DNA of 64,000 nt, taken from positions 124,001 to 188,000 of the forward strand of contig NZ_NETS01000008.1 of the NCBI RefSeq assembly GCF_002150035.1, given 5' to 3'. The DNA is from Leptospira venezuelensis (lineage in GTDB: Bacteria; Spirochaetota; Leptospiria; Leptospirales; Leptospiraceae). Below the pieces are notes generated by a model, which saw only the letters and a list, made by a program, of their open reading frames with translations, had not been told where the DNA came from and did no database searches. Each line of letters starts with the position of its first letter. Positions within the stretch are counted from its first letter, which is position 1. Shown here piece by piece: positions 62,280-64,000 of the stretch. The translations under genes and the position numbers were made by a program.

Positions 62280-64000
62280 ACTTTTCAATAAGTTTGGAAA
62301 GTTGCTCCGCCAACATTTGAGTTTCGCCAGAGAATGTAGTAAGATCGTCGGCACCACCTGCGATTTCTTGCGTTCCTTCCGAAATACTTATAATCGTTTT
62401 TGTGATCTCATTTGTGGCGTTTTTCTGTTCTATGACAGCTTCTTCAATCTGCATACTGAAAGAAGTTAAAGTATTGGAACTTGTTTGGATCCTGCCGGTA
62501 TTCGTTTCCTGGTCTTTCACGGACACTAGTACCTTATTGGCAGAAATTTCGAACTCATTCACGCTTTGTTTCAGTTTTTTTAATATTTGAGAAGCTTCTT
62601 CCACCTTGGAGTTACCATTCATCACCGCATCGTTTGTGGATTCCACAAGTTCTCCGATCTCTTGGACCGAACTGGAAGTTTGGGAAGCGAGTTTTCCTAT
62701 CTCTTCTGCGACGACTGCAAATCCTTTTCCGGCTTCTCCTGCTCTAGCTGCTTCTATCGCGGCGTTTAATGCAAGAAGGTTCGTTTTTTCTGAAATCTCA
62801 GTGATAATAGATAAGATTTCCGTAATTCTAGATGCGCTTTCTCCTATTTCACCCATTGCAGTTGTTGACGCGAACATCGCATTTTCTCCGGTCACAGCCT
62901 GCCTTTTAGACTCAACAGCAAGATTGACTAGACCCTGCATCTCTTGGTTGATACTAACGATCTGTTCTTTCAATCGCATAGAGTTGCCGTCGATCTCTCT
63001 GGTATTTTCCACTGCTCTTTCCATGGACTTGCCAACGTTTTGAGCAGAAGCTGCAAGCTCCTCTACGGCTGCAGAAGATTCCTCAGCAGCGGAAGCCTGG
63101 GTTTGTGCGATATCTGCAAAATTTCTAGATGAAACAGCCATCTCTTCGGATTTAGAACTCAATTTTTCAGAAGAAGATCTCATCTCCTTAACTACGTTTA
63201 GAAGATTTTCTCTCATCTGATCCATAGAGATGAATAATGTGCCAATCTCATCCTTTACAGGATAATCATTCTGAACAGTAAGATTTCCTTTTGCGATCTC
63301 ATCAGAAAAACCGATCGCCTTCAAAAGGCCGGAACTTACCAATCTTTCGAATATTAAATTTAAGGAAAGTAACACAACAACGAGTATTAGAAAAGAAGAA
63401 AGTACTGCTTTCAGGATAATATCTCCAATATTTTCATAATATACTGAATTCGGAATACTCACCATCAAAGTCCAAAATTTAGGATCCTTTCCTATGTGAA
63501 ATGGAAAATAATAAGCTGTATTCCCGCTTGACTCATATACGAATCTTTTTCCTTCTTTTACATTTTCTAGATATTGTTTAAGTTCATTCTCGTCTGGAAT
63601 CTTTTTACCAAGTAAGTCATGATTTTCTCCATTGATTGCGTATAAACCTGCAGGGGAAATTAGCGCAATATGGCCTTTACCTCGAAATGGTCTTTTATTC
63701 CCGATCCTTTCTTGCAGATTTTTCAGATCAATGTCCATACCTGCTGCGCCATAAAAATGGCCTTCTACGCTGATAGGTACCACAAGAGAGATCATCAGGA
63801 TATTTTTACCACTGACAGTATAATAATAAGGTCCAACAACAGTTGGTTTATCCGTCTTCTTAGTGATCTGGTAAAAATCTCCGGTGCCGTCCGTATTATT
63901 ATAATCTCTTAATGCTTCCAGATCTACTATATCCTTGTCACGAGCTCTGTTTAAATATGGAATAAAACGACCAGATCCATCGTGGCCAGGTCTGTTTTTG
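62266..64000 (-). CDS. Methyl-accepting chemotaxis protein (partial, 5' end beyond window)
   Basis: 577 codons are visible and the frame continues off the right edge (…NRPGHDGSGRFIPYLNRARD…), so the N-terminus is missing; an internal ATG at 63795 is not the true start. Extracytoplasmic dCache-like domain to about codon 240 of the visible part (KNILMISLVVPISVEGH, GAAGMDIDL), one membrane segment (AVLSSFLILVVVLLSLNLIF), HAMP (LKAIGFSDEIAKGNLTVQND), and a long cytoplasmic signalling domain with the hairpin tip EISEKTNLLALNAAIEAARAGEAGKGFAVVAEEIGKLA (tip region in part). Directs motility through CheA/CheW. Ligand unknown. Confidence 0.92.
   Translation of the reverse strand, partial: KNRPGHDGSGRFIPYLNRARDKDIVDLEALRDYNNTDGTGDFYQITKKTDKPTVVGPYYYTVSGKNILMISLVVPISVEGHFYGAAGMDIDLKNLQERIGNKRPFRGKGHIALISPAGLYAINGENHDLLGKKIPDENELKQYLENVKEGKRFVYESSGNTAYYFPFHIGKDPKFWTLMVSIPNSVYYENIGDIILKAVLSSFLILVVVLLSLNLIFERLVSSGLLKAIGFSDEIAKGNLTVQNDYPVKDEIGTLFISMDQMRENLLNVVKEMRSSSEKLSSKSEEMAVSSRNFADIAQTQASAAEESSAAVEELAASAQNVGKSMERAVENTREIDGNSMRLKEQIVSINQEMQGLVNLAVESKRQAVTGENAMFASTTAMGEIGESASRITEILSIITEISEKTNLLALNAAIEAARAGEAGKGFAVVAEEIGKLASQTSSSVQEIGELVESTNDAVMNGNSKVEEASQILKKLKQSVNEFEISANKVLVSVKDQETNTGRIQTSSNTLTSFSMQIEEAVIEQKNATNEITKTIISISEGTQEIAGGADDLTTFSGETQMLAEQLSKLIEKFKVD

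Overview
The window reads as chromosomal DNA of a spirochaete, most likely genus Leptospira, but not necessarily L. interrogans because the base composition looks higher in GC than that species. The pointers are: spirochaete-type lipoboxes (LIQAC, SISQC, TVCAP), tRNA genes that stand alone, many two-component and cyclic-nucleotide sensor proteins, and abundant exported proteins of unknown function. No phage genes, transposases, rRNA genes or CRISPR arrays were seen. About 90% of the window is coding, in short operons on both strands.

Layout. 1-5300: two GT-C-like membrane proteins (one cut by the window edge), then a pair closely resembling mycobacterial DprE1/DprE2, and the N-end-rule transferase Bpt. 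5300-10100: RNase HI, a small lipoprotein, a CCA/poly(A) nucleotidyltransferase and an outer-membrane porin behind a near-perfect sigma-54 promoter. 10100-18500: RtcB RNA ligase, a small membrane protein and a four-gene heavy-metal RND efflux operon with an extra outer-membrane-like protein inserted between adaptor and pump. 18500-23650: SecA with a coupled lipoprotein, a glutamine amidotransferase and a thioredoxin-like lipoprotein. 23700-28600: an omega-like RNA polymerase subunit with a long acidic tail, a DUF115/Maf-like protein, and a response regulator coupled to three exported proteins. 28600-29600: tRNA(CAU), two degenerate copies of its 3' part, and about 0.9 kb without genes. 29600-36600: a hybrid sensor kinase, a GAF-like/alpha-beta-hydrolase fusion, a bifunctional nuclease, a phasin-like protein, an MFS transporter and a tandem-ACT protein. 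36700-42700: outer-membrane protein, acyl-CoA dehydrogenase, a metallo-beta-lactamase protein with two cyclic-nucleotide domains, thioredoxin and two unknown proteins. 42800-46560: TatA, TatC, a degenerate PP2C-like protein, and an alcohol dehydrogenase bracketed by two long hairpin repeats. 46560-49930: clpX, clpP, tig and tRNA-Gly. 49990-58430: molybdenum-cofactor genes (mobA, moaE, moaD, moaA, divergent moeB), a DJ-1/PfpI protein, an ArsR-SRPBCC-membrane-VOC operon and a molybdopterin oxidoreductase that could use the cofactor. 58500-64000: a GDSL esterase, a NagZ-like hydrolase, HemW and a chemotaxis receptor cut by the window edge.

The most unusual content is the DprE1/DprE2-like pair next to GT-C genes, which suggests a polyprenyl-phosphate arabinose donor and a transferase system outside Actinobacteria. 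Next are the sigma-54-driven porin, the cyclic-nucleotide/metallo-beta-lactamase fusion, the response-regulator/HEAT/exported-protein operon and a family of intergenic hairpin repeats. All functional statements are from reading the sequence and from memory of the families; no searches were run.
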